The notes beneath the pieces are model-generated. The model was not told the DNA's origin. It ran no database searches and saw only the letters and a list, made by a program, of their open reading frames with translations. Positions 18,450 to 27,544 of a stretch of 64,000 bases of DNA are shown here, piece after piece. Numbering within the stretch: the stretch's first letter is position 1; every line of letters begins with the position of its first letter. The translations under genes and the position numbers were made by a program. Origin of the DNA: Corynebacterium gallinarum (GTDB taxonomy: Bacteria; Actinomycetota; Actinomycetes; Mycobacteriales; Mycobacteriaceae); assembly GCF_014837045.1 (NCBI RefSeq), contig NZ_JACSPR010000002.1, positions 248,001-312,000 on the forward strand, read 5' to 3'.

Positions 18450-18475
18450 GGAACCTTCCGCCCGGTTGCGCAGTC
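18450..18475 (+). promoter_or_regulatory. Fourth GGAAC-N18-GTC site, antisense to the DUF6541-like gene
   Basis: Plus strand: GGGAACCTTCCGCC, then CGGTTGCGCAGTCTAA, with the same 18-base spacing as the esxU and eccC promoters. It reads into the 3' end of the minus-strand gene ending at 18475, where no plus-strand gene begins. It overlaps an inverted repeat (GCAACCGG ... CCGGTTGC). Confidence 0.5.
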
Positions 18476-20859
18476 TAACCCTGGTTTGTGCCCACCGGCT
18501 CAACGGACTGCGGACCGGGTGTCCAGGAGTTGCGGGATAGGACCTCCTCGGTGGTTGTCAGCTGCGGGTCCGGGGCGAACGGGCCGTCCACGGCATCCTC
18601 GTCCTGATTCGTGGTGGGGCGGTGGTAGTAGGTCTCATCCCACTCCTCCTCGGTCTCCGCCAGACCGAGCTCACCCTTGGTGGGCAGTGGGGGCAGCGGC
18701 TCCGGGGAATTACCCGGTGCGCGCATCTGATCCAGCTGCTCATCGGTGAACAGCTGGTTCACGGCGAAGATGGTGACATTCTCCTGCCGGTAGACCGGGG
18801 TGACACCGGGGGTTGTCCACAGCTCATCGTAGATCCGCAGGTTCGGTTCCTGGAAGGCCCAGAACGGCCACGGGGAGGCGTAGAAGAAACCAGCATTGAG
18901 GTCCACTGCGGCCTGATCCACATCGTTGGCCTGATCGGGATCACCGTCATTGCCAGCGCCCAGCAGCTGGGGCCACCAGAACAGCAGGGCCGTGGCCGTG
19001 CCCTCACCGGCGGCCGGCCAGGCGTAGTGCCGGGAGACGGACTGCAGGCCGTTGTAGGCGTACATCCATCCATGGCCGTCAGCCGGATCGCCCATCACGC
19101 GTAGTTCCCTGCCCCCTGGCTGCTCGATCAGCCAGTCCCAGGCGGCGCGGTCGGCGTCGTTGACCATGCGGTCATTGTGCGGGGCCATGATGCTGAATTC
19201 CGACCCCTCCTCCACCAGGTCGCGTGCCCATGCCTGCACCGGCACCGCCACCACGAGGGCCAGCACCACCGACGCCGCGGCCGAGACCTTGGCGAACTGT
19301 TTCACCGGGCCCAGGCAGATCAGTCGGATCACCGCGGCCATACCGACGCCGGCCGCTGCGAAGGTGAACAGTGCCACCGGCATGATGAGACGGTGCCCGG
19401 TGGAATAGTGCAGACCACCGATGATGCCCAGCCAGTCACCCCACGGCTCACCGAACGGTTTGAGCGAGTTGACGGTCAGCGCCAGGCTGACGAAGTAGAA
19501 CAGCGGCGCCCACAGGTTGATGCGCCACACCAGCGCCACCACGCCACCGATCGCGGCGAAGACGAGCAGCGGGGTGAGGTCGATGTCACCGAAGGAATCG
19601 ACGTGGCGGGTCTCCATGGTCAGGGCCTTGATCCACGATTCCGTGCGGGTGACATCCACCTCCGCGGAATAGGACAGCACATCCTCGGTCTGTTCCGCCC
19701 CGGAGAGCACCTGGGGCAGCACAAGCAGGGCACCCACGATGCCGGTGACGGCGAGGATGCCCACATCCCGCAGGCGCACCAGGGCCCCGCGGGCAATGGT
19801 GGCGGAGGCGCGGCTGGGTTTCCACAGCAGGTGGGTCAGCCACCACAGCGCGAGGGCGAGCACGACAATGGTCACCGCCGACGGGTGGAGCTGGAACATA
19901 CCGATGAATGCCACCAGCGCGGCGAGGATCCGCACCGGGGCGTACGGCAGCGACATGAACAGGGCGAGCACCACACCTGAGGCACCGATGGCGGCCACAT
20001 ACGGCCAGGCACCGACGTAGTTGCCCACCCAGAACAGCACCGGGGACGCGATGACCGCCAGGCCCGCGAACCCGGCACCGATCTGGGCGGTCAGCCCACG
20101 GTTGTTGATCAGGCGCCAGGCGATGAGCGCCACCGCCAGCGGTATCAACAGCCCCGACAGCACAATGCCGGTGAGGTTGGTGGCCTCATTGGGGGTCAGC
20201 TCCGCCAGGTCGGAGACGAGGAACGCGCCGGCGTGCCAGGCGGAGGGGTAGAACAGTTCCTGCTGCGTCTCGATGTTGCGCAGCTCCCCCATCCGGGTCG
20301 AGGACGCGATACCGGTCTCCGCGATGAACCGCACCGTGGACGCATGCCAGTGCACATCCCAGCCCTGGACGATGTCATCCAGGCCGTGGCGGGTGCTCAG
20401 CAGCAGATCAAGGGCACGGTCGATGATCAGCCAGGCCCCCACGCCCACACCGGCCGCGGGCAGCAGCCACCGGTGGTCGAGGAGCCCACCGTTGCGGGCG
20501 TAGGTGAGCACCGAGCGCCACCGGTTCGGGGGCTCAGACGTGTCCGCGGGCACCTCCTCCAGTGCTTCCTCAGATGCTTGTCGACGCCCCTCCCGCCGCC
20601 GTCGAACCACCGCCACCGTGATCCACCCCAGCCGCCAGACGAGCGCCACCACCGCTGTGATGAGGGTGGCGATGGTGGCGGAGCGGACGTCGAAACGCAT
20701 ATCCCACATGCCCAGCACCCAGGCGGCCATGCCGTAGATGCCGAAGGAGACCGGGATGGACGCCGCCGCCGCCCACGGCAGCTTGAGCCCGGAGATCCAT
20801 GAGACCACCAGACCGGGGACGGTGAAAACGAGCAGAGCTATCCACACTGTGGTCAGCAT
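18475..20859 (-). CDS. Large multi-pass membrane protein, DUF6541-like
   Basis: 794 residues with a dozen or more hydrophobic helices in the N-terminal 550, for example WIALLVFTVPGLVVSWISGL, IILVALALWWLTHLLW-like stretches and TGIVGALLVLPQVL. A soluble, extracytoplasmic C-terminal part contains NDADRAAWDWLIEQPGGREL and MYAYNGLQSVSRHYAW. The architecture recalls GT-C type glycosyltransferases of the envelope and the DUF6541 family, but no catalytic motif could be confirmed. It lies between eccB and truA on the minus strand. Confidence 0.75.
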   Translation of the reverse strand: MLTTVWIALLVFTVPGLVVSWISGLKLPWAAAASIPVSFGIYGMAAWVLGMWDMRFDVRSATIATLITAVVALVWRLGWITVAVVRRRREGRRQASEEALEEVPADTSEPPNRWRSVLTYARNGGLLDHRWLLPAAGVGVGAWLIIDRALDLLLSTRHGLDDIVQGWDVHWHASTVRFIAETGIASSTRMGELRNIETQQELFYPSAWHAGAFLVSDLAELTPNEATNLTGIVLSGLLIPLAVALIAWRLINNRGLTAQIGAGFAGLAVIASPVLFWVGNYVGAWPYVAAIGASGVVLALFMSLPYAPVRILAALVAFIGMFQLHPSAVTIVVLALALWWLTHLLWKPSRASATIARGALVRLRDVGILAVTGIVGALLVLPQVLSGAEQTEDVLSYSAEVDVTRTESWIKALTMETRHVDSFGDIDLTPLLVFAAIGGVVALVWRINLWAPLFYFVSLALTVNSLKPFGEPWGDWLGIIGGLHYSTGHRLIMPVALFTFAAAGVGMAAVIRLICLGPVKQFAKVSAAASVVLALVVAVPVQAWARDLVEEGSEFSIMAPHNDRMVNDADRAAWDWLIEQPGGRELRVMGDPADGHGWMYAYNGLQSVSRHYAWPAAGEGTATALLFWWPQLLGAGNDGDPDQANDVDQAAVDLNAGFFYASPWPFWAFQEPNLRIYDELWTTPGVTPVYRQENVTIFAVNQLFTDEQLDQMRAPGNSPEPLPPLPTKGELGLAETEEEWDETYYHRPTTNQDEDAVDGPFAPDPQLTTTEEVLSRNSWTPGPQSVEPVGTNQG

Positions 20860-20917
20860 GTCACCCCACCCACCGGATTTTTGATATCAGACACGCAATG
20901 AGTGTATCGCTGACCGT

Positions 20918-20939
20918 CGAGCCTGTGGTCGAAGGCTCG
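20918..20939. terminator. Short inverted repeat after truA
   Basis: CGAGCC and GGCTCG flank a ten-base loop just beyond the truA stop at 20945. No T run is present, so termination is only possible. The sequence shares a GTCGAGCC-x-GTGGTCGAA string with 7644-7660. Confidence 0.3.
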
Positions 20940-20944
20940 CGGAT

Positions 20945-21847
20945 TCACCCGGCAGCACCAGGCAGCGCTTCACGCACGGCGCGGGTTTCCTCGGCACGGG
21001 CCAGGAGCTGATCATCACCGGGGTAGTCCACCCCGACCAGGCTCAGACCCTTCGCCGGGGCCACCGGCACATCGGGGCTGCGCTCGGAGGCAGTAAGCAG
21101 CTGTGCGGTGAAATCCCCCGCCCGGCGCCCCTCCCCGACCGCCATGCAGGACCCCACCAGGGAGCGCACCATGGACCAGCAGAAGGCATCGGCGACCACA
21201 TGGGCCTCGTAGAGCTGGGGTTCGGTGGGGGTGGACACATCATGCCAGGTGAATTCCTGCAGCTCACGCACCGTGGTGGCATTCGGCTTGGCCTTGCAGA
21301 ACGCAACAAAGTCATGGAGGCCGATGAGGACATCGGCGGCGGTCTGCATGGCCTGGATGTCCACCGGTTTGGGCCAGGTGGCGGTGTCCCGCACACGGGT
21401 GGGCAGCGGCCCGGCGGGGTGGGTGGTGATGCGGTAGACATAGTGTCGGCGCAGCGCAGAGAAGCGGGCGTCGAACCCCTCGGGGGCGTAGGTGACCCCG
21501 TGGACGCGGATATCCTCCGGCAGGAGTCGGCTCAGGCGGCGCACCAGCTTCGTGGGATCCCCATCGATGGAACGCTGCTGCAGCGCCTCCTGGGCGATAT
21601 CGAAATGGGCGACCTGGCCGGCGGCGTGGACACCCGCATCGGTCCGACCCGCCACCGTCAGGTCAACGGGGGCACGCAGCACCATGCTGAGGTTGTCCTC
21701 CAGGACCTTCTGCACGGTCCGAAGATCACTGTCACCCTGCCTGGCCCAGCCGTGGAAATCGGTGCCGTCATAATCAAGATCAAGTCTGATCCGCACGGTT
21801 GGACTGGTTGTTGTCAAGAGTCTCCACTGCCTTTCTGAGGGCGTCAT
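20945..21847 (-). CDS. truA: tRNA pseudouridine(38-40) synthase
   Basis: Isomerises uridines 38-40 in the tRNA anticodon arm. The protein contains [16 protein letters not shown] near the N-terminus and the catalytic motif [19 protein letters not shown] (Asp70 from this start), followed by RRHYVYRI and [11 protein letters not shown]. About 300 residues, normal length. Start is uncertain: ATG 21847 has GGAAG upstream, TTG 21817 has GTGGAG upstream, and both overlap the preceding membrane-protein gene. Located downstream of rplQ as in mycobacteria, with one membrane-protein gene between. Confidence 0.93.
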   Translation of the reverse strand: MTPSERQWRLLTTTSPTVRIRLDLDYDGTDFHGWARQGDSDLRTVQKVLEDNLSMVLRAPVDLTVAGRTDAGVHAAGQVAHFDIAQEALQQRSIDGDPTKLVRRLSRLLPEDIRVHGVTYAPEGFDARFSALRRHYVYRITTHPAGPLPTRVRDTATWPKPVDIQAMQTAADVLIGLHDFVAFCKAKPNATTVRELQEFTWHDVSTPTEPQLYEAHVVADAFCWSMVRSLVGSCMAVGEGRRAGDFTAQLLTASERSPDVPVAPAKGLSLVGVDYPGDDQLLARAEETRAVREALPGAAG

Positions 21848-22583
21848 CAATTTCTTCCCGGTGGGCGTCGCGTTCACTGCGCCGCTGCCACTTCCGCTGT
21901 TCGTGCTGGCGCCAGGTGGGTTTACGCCACAGTGCAGCCCCCAGCGCAACCGTCCACACCGACAACGTCCCGAACCACACCCGCTCGAAGAAGCCCGGCA
22001 GGTTGGTGAACGGACCCAGCACCACCAGGGCCACGAAACCACCGATCGAGACCAGCAGCAACACGATGGTCCAGTTCAGGTAACGCCCGTGCAGCACCGG
22101 CAGCAGACCCCGGTCCACCGCATGGCTGGTTGTCTGGACCGCGATCATCATGGCCAGCCACATCGTCACCGCATAGGCCATCCCCGCGATGTCGTGGATA
22201 CCACCCATCCCCTCACGGGGATACCATCCCACAGTACCCAGGCACATTCCCGCCACCGCCACCAGCACACCCACCCGCCGGCGACCGGCCACGGAATCCC
22301 GGCGGGTGTGTCGCCCACCTGCGAACAGCAGCATCACCGCCGCCACCACCTGCAGCGCACCGGCGAGCAGCATCCCCCGGTTGAACCAGTCATGACCTGG
22401 ACTGCAGAGATAGCGGGGCCCGAACACATCGCGCAGATGGACGCACCCGGTCACACCGAGATCACCGATGAGGTGCTCAGTGGGATAGTAGTAACCCTGC
22501 CACCGCACAGCGGCCACCACCTGCCCGATCAGGCCCACGACCGCACTGACCACCAGGAGAAGGCCGGAGAGTCGGTACACCAT
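21780..22583 (-). CDS. DUF998-like membrane protein
   Basis: About 267 residues with six or so transmembrane helices: [96 protein letters not shown] and [13 protein letters not shown] charged C-terminal tail ends the protein. The pattern, with Tyr-Pro-Thr-Glu-His near the first loop, fits the DUF998 family of unknown function. ATG 22583 was chosen at the start of the first helix. The 3' end overlaps truA. Confidence 0.7.
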   Translation of the reverse strand: MVYRLSGLLLVVSAVVGLIGQVVAAVRWQGYYYPTEHLIGDLGVTGCVHLRDVFGPRYLCSPGHDWFNRGMLLAGALQVVAAVMLLFAGGRHTRRDSVAGRRRVGVLVAVAGMCLGTVGWYPREGMGGIHDIAGMAYAVTMWLAMMIAVQTTSHAVDRGLLPVLHGRYLNWTIVLLLVSIGGFVALVVLGPFTNLPGFFERVWFGTLSVWTVALGAALWRKPTWRQHEQRKWQRRSERDAHREEIDDALRKAVETLDNNQSNRADQT

Positions 22584-22647
22584 GAATCCATTGTTCCACC
22601 CTGCCCGGGGGTTGGGAAGGCCACCTGACTGTGCCGGGAGATGAGAA

Positions 22648-22691
22648 ACACCCCGCACCTCCTGCCGCGGTGGGCCGGTGGTACGGGGTGT
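22648..22691 (-). terminator. Terminator of the rpsM...rplQ operon
   Basis: Minus strand ACACCCCGTACCACC pairs with GGAGGTGCGGGGTGT (one G-U, one mismatch) around a 14-base loop, followed by TTTCTC. It begins about 30 bases after the rplQ stop. Confidence 0.65.
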
Positions 22692-22720
22692 GTCTTCAGT
22701 GGATCAGAGGAGGGGGAGAA

Positions 22721-23275
22721 TTACTTCTCTTCGTCCTTCTTCTCCTCAGCCGGAGTCTCTTCTGCAGGAGCCTCGTCAGCCTGTGCGGCCTCGGTGGTCT
22801 CTTCTGCAGCGGTCTCCTCGGTTACCTCTTCAGCCGGGGTTTCTTCAACCGGGGCCTCATCGGCGGTCTGCTTGGAGGCTGCTGCGCGAGCGGCACGGGT
22901 GGCCTCTGCGGAGACGGTCTCCTCCAGAACGAGGGAGATCTGGGACATAGGGGCGTTGTCGCCCTTACGGTTCTCCAGCTTGATGATGCGGGTGTAACCA
23001 CCGGCACGGTTCTCGAACTTGGGTGCAAGCTCGTCGAACAGGTAGGCAACGATGTCCTTGTTGGGGATCAGTGCCAGAACGTTACGACGGTCTGCGACGG
23101 TACCGGACTTTGCCTTGGTGATCAGCTTCTCGGCGTAGGGACGCAGAGTCTTTGCCTTGGCATCGGTGGTCTTGATAGCGCCGTGCTCGAACAGCGAAGC
23201 AGCCAGGTTAGAAAGAATCTTCTTCTGGTGGCTCGCGGAACCGCCGAGACGGGCGCCCTTCTTAGGGGTAGGCAT
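22721..23275 (-). CDS. rplQ: 50S ribosomal protein L17
   Basis: 184 residues. The L17 core ([20 protein letters not shown] ... [17 protein letters not shown]) fills about 120 residues, the length of the E. coli protein. A C-terminal extension of about 60 residues is almost entirely Glu, Ala, Thr and Pro ([20 protein letters not shown]). Such acidic tails are known in actinobacterial L17. Last gene of the alpha-type cluster, 54 bases after rpoA, with a terminator downstream. Confidence 0.97.
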   Translation of the reverse strand: MPTPKKGARLGGSASHQKKILSNLAASLFEHGAIKTTDAKAKTLRPYAEKLITKAKSGTVADRRNVLALIPNKDIVAYLFDELAPKFENRAGGYTRIIKLENRKGDNAPMSQISLVLEETVSAEATRAARAAASKQTADEAPVEETPAEEVTEETAAEETTEAAQADEAPAEETPAEEKKDEEK

Positions 23276-23329
23276 GGTGTACTCCTCGTGTACGTATGGT
23301 GTGAGCGCGGCCCGGGGGCCTATTGCGAC

Positions 23330-24346
23330 TTACTCGGAATCTTCCGGCTCAACATCGATGTAGCCACCAGTCTCGGCGTCGTAGCCTTCAAGGGTGGATG
23401 GATCGAAGTCTTCAGGAGCATCCTTCAGGGTCAGACCCAGACCGGCGAGCTTGATCTTGACCTCATTGATCGACTTCTGTCCGAAGTTGCGGATATCCAG
23501 CAGATCGGACTCAGCGCGCTCAGCGAGCTCACCCACGGTGTGGATGTCCTCGCGCTTGAGGCAGTTGTAGGAACGGACGGAGAAGTCCAGATCCTCAATC
23601 GGCATGCTGTAGGCGGCGATGTACTCGGTCTCCTGTGGGGAGGGTCCGATCTCGATGCCTTCAGCAGCGACGTTCAGCTCGCGGGCGAGACCGAACAGTT
23701 CAACCAGGGTCTTGCCTGCCGACGCCAGGGCGTCACGCGCGGAGATGGAGTTCTTGGTTTCAACGTCGATGATCAGCTTGTCGAAGTCGGTGCGCTGCTC
23801 CACACGGGTGGCCTCGACCTTGTAGCTGACCTTCAGGACCGGGGAGTAGATCTGATCGACCGGGATACGGCCGATGTCACCACCGGTTGCGGTCATGGTG
23901 GCGGGGACGTAACCACGTCCACGCTCGACGATGAGCTCAATCTCCAGCTTTGCATTCTCGTTCAGGGTTGCAATGTGCAGATCCGGGTTGTGGATCTCCA
24001 CGTCTGCAGGTGGCTCGATGTCGCCGGCAGTGACGACGCCCGGGCCCTCCTTGCTGAGGTGCATGACCACCGGCTCATCAGAGTCGGAGGACAGAACCAG
24101 GCCCTTGATGTTCAGGATGATGTCGGAGACATCCTCCTTGATCCCGTTGATCGTGGTGAACTCGTGGAGCACACCGTCGATCTTCACGCTGGTGACCGCT
24201 GCGCCCGGGATGGACGACAGCAGGGTACGGCGGAGGGAGTTACCCAGGGTGTAACCGAAACCCGGCTCCAGAGGCTCAATGATGAACTTGGAACGGGAGG
24301 AATCGATGAATTCCTCGGTGAGGGTAGGTCGCTGTGAAATGAGCAT
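23330..24346 (-). CDS. rpoA: RNA polymerase alpha subunit
   Basis: 338 residues. The N-terminal assembly domain has [20 protein letters not shown] and [20 protein letters not shown]. After a linker, the C-terminal domain ([20 protein letters not shown] ... [19 protein letters not shown]) binds promoter UP elements and regulators. Length and domain order are typical of actinobacteria. It lies between rpsD and rplQ, the canonical alpha-operon position. Confidence 0.98.
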   Translation of the reverse strand: MLISQRPTLTEEFIDSSRSKFIIEPLEPGFGYTLGNSLRRTLLSSIPGAAVTSVKIDGVLHEFTTINGIKEDVSDIILNIKGLVLSSDSDEPVVMHLSKEGPGVVTAGDIEPPADVEIHNPDLHIATLNENAKLEIELIVERGRGYVPATMTATGGDIGRIPVDQIYSPVLKVSYKVEATRVEQRTDFDKLIIDVETKNSISARDALASAGKTLVELFGLARELNVAAEGIEIGPSPQETEYIAAYSMPIEDLDFSVRSYNCLKREDIHTVGELAERAESDLLDIRNFGQKSINEVKIKLAGLGLTLKDAPEDFDPSTLEGYDAETGGYIDVEPEDSE

Positions 24347-24454
24347 TGAAGAACTCTCCTTGAATGACGCCCGCTATTTGACGTCGGTAGGCGGAAAGGA
24401 TGATGAATGCAGGAAGAAACCTGCCAGCCCGGCGGAATGCCGGGTGGGCAGAAA

Positions 24455-25060
24455 TTACTTCGAGTAAAACTCGACGATCAGCTGCTCCTGCAGCGGAATG
24501 TCGATCTGAGCGCGCTCGGGCAGCTGGTGCACGAGGATGCGCAGGGTAGACGGAACGACCTGCAGCCAGGCCGGAACGATGGCGTCGACGAGGTTGTCCT
24601 GTGCCTCTTCGAACCAGTTCATCTTCTGTGACTTCTCACGGACATCGATGATGTCGTACTGAGAAACGCGGAAGGACGGAACGTCGACTGCCTTGCCGTT
24701 GACCTGGAAGTGGCCGTGGGAGACGAGCTGACGTGCCTGGCGGCGGGTGCGTGCGAGACCTGCGCGGTAAACGACGTTGTCGAGGCGGGACTCGAGCATG
24801 ACGACCAGGTTTTCACCGGTCTTGCCCGGGCGACGGTTAGCCTCGGCGTAGTAACGACGGAACTGCTTCTCCATGACACCGTAGATGAAACGAGCCTTCT
24901 GCTTCTCCTGGAGCTGCAGCAGGTACTCGGACTCCTTGATGCGAGCGCGTCCTGCCTGTCCCGGAGGGTACGGGCGACGCTCGAATGCCATGTCTCCGCC
25001 GATGAGATCGACGCGAAGGCGACGGGATTTACGGGTTGCTGGGCCGGTATAACGAGCCAT
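24455..25060 (-). CDS. rpsD: 30S ribosomal protein S4
   Basis: 201 residues with the N-terminal ARYTGPATRKSRRL, the QLQEKQKARFIYGVMEKQFR segment, and the S4 RNA-binding domain (ESRLDNVVYRAGLARTRRQA ... HFQVNGKAVDVPSFRV). S4 nucleates 30S assembly and, in many bacteria, represses its own operon. Between rpsK and rpoA, in the standard order. Confidence 0.97.
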   Translation of the reverse strand: MARYTGPATRKSRRLRVDLIGGDMAFERRPYPPGQAGRARIKESEYLLQLQEKQKARFIYGVMEKQFRRYYAEANRRPGKTGENLVVMLESRLDNVVYRAGLARTRRQARQLVSHGHFQVNGKAVDVPSFRVSQYDIIDVREKSQKMNWFEEAQDNLVDAIVPAWLQVVPSTLRILVHQLPERAQIDIPLQEQLIVEFYSK

Positions 25061-25082
25061 TATTTATCCTCTTCCTTCCCTA

Positions 25083-25487
25083 TTAAACGCGACGACGCTT
25101 CGGCGGACGGCAGCCGTTGTGTGGCTGTGGGGTCACGTCGGAGATCGAGCTGACCTCGAGGCCGGCGGCCTGGAGGGAACGGATAGCGGTTTCTCGGCCC
25201 GAGCCCGGACCCTTGACGAAAACGTCAACCTTCTTCATGCCGTGATCCATTGCCTTGCGGGCAGCGTTTTCAGCGGCCATCTGGGCAGCGAACGGAGTGG
25301 ACTTACGGGAGCCCTTGAATCCGACGTGACCAGAGGAAGCCCAGGAGATAACGGCGCCGTTCGGGTCAGTGATCGACACGATGGTGTTGTTAAAGGTGGA
25401 CTTGATGTATGCGTGGCCCTGGGCCACATTCTTCTTTACGACGCGACGGCCGGTACGGCGCGCGCCAGAGCGTGCTTTAGGAGGCAT
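25083..25487 (-). CDS. rpsK: 30S ribosomal protein S11
   Basis: 134 residues. Core motifs are [40 protein letters not shown] and the C-terminal [18 protein letters not shown], which contacts 16S rRNA and mRNA at the E site. The basic N-terminus ([19 protein letters not shown]) is typical of actinobacteria. It starts three bases after rpsM. Confidence 0.97.
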   Translation of the reverse strand: MPPKARSGARRTGRRVVKKNVAQGHAYIKSTFNNTIVSITDPNGAVISWASSGHVGFKGSRKSTPFAAQMAAENAARKAMDHGMKKVDVFVKGPGSGRETAIRSLQAAGLEVSSISDVTPQPHNGCRPPKRRRV

Positions 25488-25490
25488 GTT

Positions 25491-25859
25491 CTACTTCTTC
25501 TTTCCGGCGATCGTCTTCTTAGGACCCTTACGCGTACGCGCATTGGTCTTGGTGCGCTGACCACGAACGGGCAGGCCACGACGGTGGCGCAAGCCCTGGT
25601 AGGAACCGATCTCAATCTTGCGACGGATGTCAGCCTGAACCTCGCGGCGGAGGTCACCCTCGACCTTCCAGGTGGCTTCGATGACGTCACGAAGGGAAGC
25701 GATCTGCTCGTCCGTGAGGTTGTCGGTGCGCAGGTCAGGAGAGACGCCGGTCTCCTCGAGAAGCTGCTTGGCTCGGGCTGGCCCGATGCCGTAGATGTAG
25801 GTGAGAGCGATCTCCATGCGCTTATTGCGCGGAAGATCAACACCAGCTAGACGTGCCAT
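25491..25859 (-). CDS. rpsM: 30S ribosomal protein S13
   Basis: 122 residues from [20 protein letters not shown] to the basic tail [20 protein letters not shown]. Contains the helix-two-turn-helix region [20 protein letters not shown] and the [15 protein letters not shown] signature. The internal ATG at 25859 was preferred over a longer reading because it gives the conserved family start. It follows infA after 185 bases; no rpmJ lies between them. Confidence 0.97.
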   Translation of the reverse strand: MARLAGVDLPRNKRMEIALTYIYGIGPARAKQLLEETGVSPDLRTDNLTDEQIASLRDVIEATWKVEGDLRREVQADIRRKIEIGSYQGLRHRRGLPVRGQRTKTNARTRKGPKKTIAGKKK

Positions 25860-26044
25860 ATGGCAGTTACCTTTCCGGTTGTTGCGATGGTTTGCTCCGT
25901 ACTCGTCCACGCCAAACAACGCTTTCCCCGGACGGAAACCGGGATGTGGGTTGTGATTCGCGAGGCTCCAGCCATCGATACCTGGAGGTGAGTCAACGCA
26001 GACGGATGTCCCGCCTGCGCCCTGAAATACGGAGGCTCAGATGT

Positions 26045-26263
26045 TTACTTGTAGCGGTAAACGATGCGACCGCGGGTGAGGTCGTAGGGCGACAGCTCTA
26101 CAACAACGCGGTCCTCGGGAAGGATACGGATGTAGTGCTGGCGCATCTTTCCACTGATGTGGGCGAGAACCTTGTGTCCGTTGTCGAGCTCGACACGGAA
26201 CATTGCATTCGGAAGAGGTTCGACAATGCGACCCTCAACCTCGATAGCGCCTTCCTTAGCCAT
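26045..26263 (-). CDS. infA: Translation initiation factor IF-1
   Basis: 72 residues, exact family length: [20 protein letters not shown] to [12 protein letters not shown], an OB-fold S1-like domain that binds the ribosomal A site during initiation. Start ATG 26263 has GGAGG immediately upstream. A well-formed promoter lies at 26364-26392. First gene of the infA-(185 bp)-rpsM-rpsK-rpsD-rpoA-rplQ cluster. Confidence 0.97.
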   Translation of the reverse strand: MAKEGAIEVEGRIVEPLPNAMFRVELDNGHKVLAHISGKMRQHYIRILPEDRVVVELSPYDLTRGRIVYRYK

Positions 26264-26520
26264 ATCCTCCACATTCCCAGGGCTATGACTTTCGTCCGGC
26301 CCCTTCAAGTTTTTCCACTGCAAATTGCGGCATGCACACATGATGCGTGAACACCGTCGATTAAGATTACACGGGCCTGTGCTAAATACCAAACTCCGGC
26401 TCATCTGACAACGTGGACCCCCATCCTGCTCGCCGTCATGTGCGCCTACCAGCACCGACCAGCCACTCCCCCGGCCTCCGGCCGTGAATCTTTCCCCGCA
26501 GTCACCCCCACAATGGAGGA
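26264..26520. other. infA leader and promoter region
   Basis: No gene seen. Contains the infA promoter (26364-26392) and a leader of about 94 bases. ORFs reading through here are only extensions of infA or shadows of the transpeptidase gene. Confidence 0.6.
26364..26392 (-). promoter_or_regulatory. Promoter of infA cluster
   Basis: Minus strand: TTGGTA (26387-26392), exactly 17 bases, TAATCT (26364-26369) preceded by TG as in an extended -10. Confidence 0.65.
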
Positions 26521-26551
26521 AGGGGCATCAGAACCCTGCCCTGATGCCCCT
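26521..26551 (-). terminator. Terminator of the L,D-transpeptidase gene
   Basis: Perfect 11-bp stem AGGGGCATCAG / CTGATGCCCCT with a nine-base loop, about 25 bases after the stop at 26577. No long T run. Confidence 0.6.
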
Positions 26552-26576
26552 CATACCCGTGTATGTCCGGGGAAAA

Positions 26577-27359
26577 CTAGTAGATGTAGACCATGTCGCC
26601 GATGCCGACGTTGTTGAAGTAGTGGATAGCGTCCTGCTGGTTCAGGCGGACACAACCGGCAGAGGTACGGGCCACGTTGCCCTGGTGGAAGGCGTGGCCA
26701 TTGTAGGTGAAGTACATCGCGTACGGCATCGGTGCGTTACCGAACTCGTAGGAGATCTCATCCTTGACCTTGCGGTTGATGTAGAAGGTGCCACGCGGGG
26801 TCTCCTGGCCGATGCCACCGGAGGACACCGGGACTGCACCGTAGACGACCTGTCCGTTGTTCTGCAGCCAGGAGCGGCCACCGTCGATGTCGACGCACAC
26901 ATCGGCCGCGGGTGGGCAGGAACCACGGTCGAAACGGGCGGCGGCTGCTGCGCGCTCGGCGGCGGCCTGTGCTGCTGCCTGCGCCGCAGCCTGTGCCTCG
27001 GCCTGTGCGTTACGGGCGGCCTGCTCGGCGGCGAGCTTCTCCTGGATCAGACCGGGGAAGATGCCGTTGACGGCGGCATCGACAGCATTCTTGATCGGCA
27101 GACCAGAGGGCCCGAGTGGATCGACCTGGGCATGGATGTTGTTGCGGGTTACCCAGGCCCCCTCGCGGGAGTCACTGGTGATCTGCGCGATCGAGTTGGT
27201 GATCTCCGTGTTCAGTTCAGCACTTCCCGCTGCATAGTCCTGGGCCGAGGCGGTTGCCGGCGCACCGAGGACAGAGGCGGTTGCGGCGATGGCGCTGATG
27301 AGGGCGACCACCCCACGCTTGGCGGACTTGTTGGTGCGGGTGCGAGATGAGTTCTGCAT
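26577..27359 (-). CDS. Secreted L,D-transpeptidase (YkuD domain)
   Basis: 260 residues. A signal peptide (VVALISAIAATASVLGAPAT, cleavage near ASAQD) precedes an alanine-rich helical segment with coiled-coil character (AEQAARNAQAEAQAAAQAAA). The YkuD catalytic domain includes GRSWLQNNGQVVYGAVPVSS, TPRGTFYI, the catalytic His in HAFHQG and Cys in RTSAGCVRLNQQDA. Such enzymes make 3-3 cross-links in peptidoglycan or link proteins to it. The position before Gly-Cys, often His, is Ala here, a common variant. TATACT seven bases before ATG 27359 suggests a leaderless mRNA. Confidence 0.9.
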   Translation of the reverse strand: MQNSSRTRTNKSAKRGVVALISAIAATASVLGAPATASAQDYAAGSAELNTEITNSIAQITSDSREGAWVTRNNIHAQVDPLGPSGLPIKNAVDAAVNGIFPGLIQEKLAAEQAARNAQAEAQAAAQAAAQAAAERAAAAARFDRGSCPPAADVCVDIDGGRSWLQNNGQVVYGAVPVSSGGIGQETPRGTFYINRKVKDEISYEFGNAPMPYAMYFTYNGHAFHQGNVARTSAGCVRLNQQDAIHYFNNVGIGDMVYIY

Positions 27360-27366
27360 GTGAAGG

Positions 27367-27372
27367 AGTATA
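27367..27372 (-). promoter_or_regulatory. -10 box of the L,D-transpeptidase gene (leaderless)
   Basis: TATACT on the minus strand, seven bases before ATG 27359; no ribosome-binding site is present. Confidence 0.5.
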
Positions 27373-27544
27373 TAAGCAAATGCGAACATACTGGAGTTAC
27401 CCGCTGAATAAAGTGCGCCCTCCACACCCGTCCCCTCGGTTTCACCGGGCAACAAACCATTGCATAACTAATCAAGCATCACACCCACAAAACTGGCAGT
27501 ACCCCCGTTCCGCCAGAATTAGGGCGGGGGCGGGGTATGGGGAT

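Noticed and set aside
25860-26044. rpmJ between infA and rpsM
   Set aside because: No reading frame encodes the short Cys/His zinc-ribbon L36 sequence in this 185-base gap.
26045-26455. Longer infA reading (136 codons)
   Set aside because: The conserved IF-1 begins at 26263; the upstream part has no family match and contains the promoter.
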